Positions 63,489 through 64,000 of a stretch of DNA of 64,000 nt are shown here, piece by piece. Location: the NCBI GenBank assembly GCA_003021655.1, contig PXRP01000022.1:1-64000 (forward strand), read 5' to 3'. Position numbers and translations under genes: made by a program. A model generated the notes under the pieces. The model had not been told where the DNA came from. It did no database searches and saw only the letters and a list, made by a program, of their open reading frames with translations. Origin of the DNA: Halobacteriales archaeon QS_4_69_31. Its GTDB lineage: Archaea; Halobacteriota; Halobacteria; Halobacteriales; Haloarculaceae. Positions within the stretch are counted from its first letter, which is position 1, and each line of letters begins with the position of its first letter.

Positions 63489-63513
63489 TGAGTCCCACAA
63501 TTACCGGGACTCA
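63489..63513. promoter_or_regulatory. inverted repeat upstream of the island restriction gene
   Basis: TGAGTCCC (63489-63496), 9-base loop, GGGACTCA (63506-63513). A TATA-like TTTTATAAAA at about 63470 would start transcription near this repeat; another TATA-like element (TTTGATAATC, 63533-63542) is about 30 bases before the ATG at 63568. A possible operator for the island gene. Confidence 0.4.
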
Positions 63514-63567
63514 GTAGGTCTGTGTGGTTACTTTGATAATCATCCCCTGAGCATTTGTCACACATCT

Positions 63568-64000
63568 ATGGATGAACAGGCGGTGAGAGAGTTTGTAGAT
63601 GAAGCCCAATCTCTCTTAGAAGCCTCACCGCAGATGGATGAGGAAGCAACGAAGTTCCGTCTTGTTGTCCCGTTCATTGAACTCTTAGGGTGGGATACGC
63701 GCTCTACAGAAGTTGAGCCGGAGCATACGGTTCGGATGGCAACAGGCAAAACGAAGGTAGATTTTGCTCTATTGTTGGGAGATACGCCGGTTGTGTTCAT
63801 TGAAGCGAAGCCCGCGCGGTCAACCCTTGATGAGGACAGTGTTGAACAGCTTCGGAGCTACATGCGCCAAGAGTTGGAAGTAGATTGGGGAGTAGTGACT
63901 AACGGAAAATCGTTTGAGGTGTTGACCAAGGGGAATGACGGTAGACAGGAAGAAATCTCACTCATTCAGTTTGAGTTAGATGACCTGAAGGAACGACCTG
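63568..64000 (+). CDS. HsdR-like type I restriction N-terminal domain protein (runs off the window)
   Basis: The first 144 residues are visible; the gene continues past 64000. The start MDEQAVREFVDEAQSLLEAS leads to KFRLVVPFIELLGWDTRSTE and KTKVDFALLLGDTPVVFIEA then KPA. The Asp and ExK in that stretch are the PD-(D/E)xK nuclease motif of the type I HsdR N-terminal domain. It could be a full HsdR or a short stand-alone member. Codon usage is clearly more AT-rich than elsewhere in the window, and the gene follows the tRNA-Gly att fragment, so it is probably island-borne. Confidence 0.8.
   Translation, partial: MDEQAVREFVDEAQSLLEASPQMDEEATKFRLVVPFIELLGWDTRSTEVEPEHTVRMATGKTKVDFALLLGDTPVVFIEAKPARSTLDEDSVEQLRSYMRQELEVDWGVVTNGKSFEVLTKGNDGRQEEISLIQFELDDLKERP

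Overview
This is chromosomal DNA from an extremely halophilic archaeon (class Halobacteria). By eye it is very GC-rich. Its proteins are acidic, rich in Asp, Glu and Ala. Many genes begin about 30 bases downstream of an archaeal TATA box, as expected for leaderless mRNAs. Several families are typical of haloarchaea: CetZ, HalX, HalOD1, Bat-type helix-turn-helix, DUF5784 and DUF5786. The style resembles the Haloarcula/Halosimplex group, but the sequence alone does not fix the genus.

Layout. 1-9.3 kb: small enzymes (GrpB, alpha/beta hydrolase, sugar-nucleotide pyrophosphorylase, two coupled Nudix hydrolases, rhodanese), a Bat-type regulator, a glutamine synthetase homologue with a metallo-beta-lactamase protein, and an EMC3-like insertase. 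9.5-22.7 kb: an orphan HepT toxin-like protein, two divergent thiosulfate sulfurtransferases, a methyltransferase, Upp, a TrkA protein flanked by two stand-alone RAM-domain proteins, an orphan 2-oxoacid dehydrogenase E1-alpha, a zinc-ribbon Nudix protein and thymidylate kinase. 22.8-31.7 kb: an NDUFA9-like protein, CetZ with a coupled exported protein, the F420 genes cofC, cofG and cofH, a cation exchanger and PurC. 32-45.3 kb: a receiver-GAF regulator with a RecA-fold partner, a site-2 protease, AlaS, RNase Z, AroE, and a PabC gene preceded by the stump of a pabB/pabA locus. 45.3-58.3 kb: a Rieske protein, a cation exchanger fused out of frame to the deacylase gene dtdA, then ftsZ, a K+ channel, secE and spt5.

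58.5-64 kb is accessory and partly decayed. It holds a DUF2891 gene, two clusters of alternating inverted tRNA T-arm fragments (tRNA-Asp-like at 59.8-60.0 kb, tRNA-Gly(CCC) at 63.1-63.4 kb), a RecA-fold/HalX gene pair, a HalOD1 protein and two IS200/IS605-like hairpins with no transposase. At the right edge an AT-richer island starts at a tRNA-Gly fragment and carries the 5' end of an HsdR-type restriction gene.

The most notable points are the tRNA-derived alternating arrays, the pabB/pabA stump that keeps its overlap with pabC, the exchanger/dtdA junction, a leaderless 30-codon upstream ORF coupled to a lipoprotein gene, three convergent gene pairs whose stop codons share the same CTAG, and several well-placed palindromes at start sites. 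All family names come from reading and memory, with no database search.
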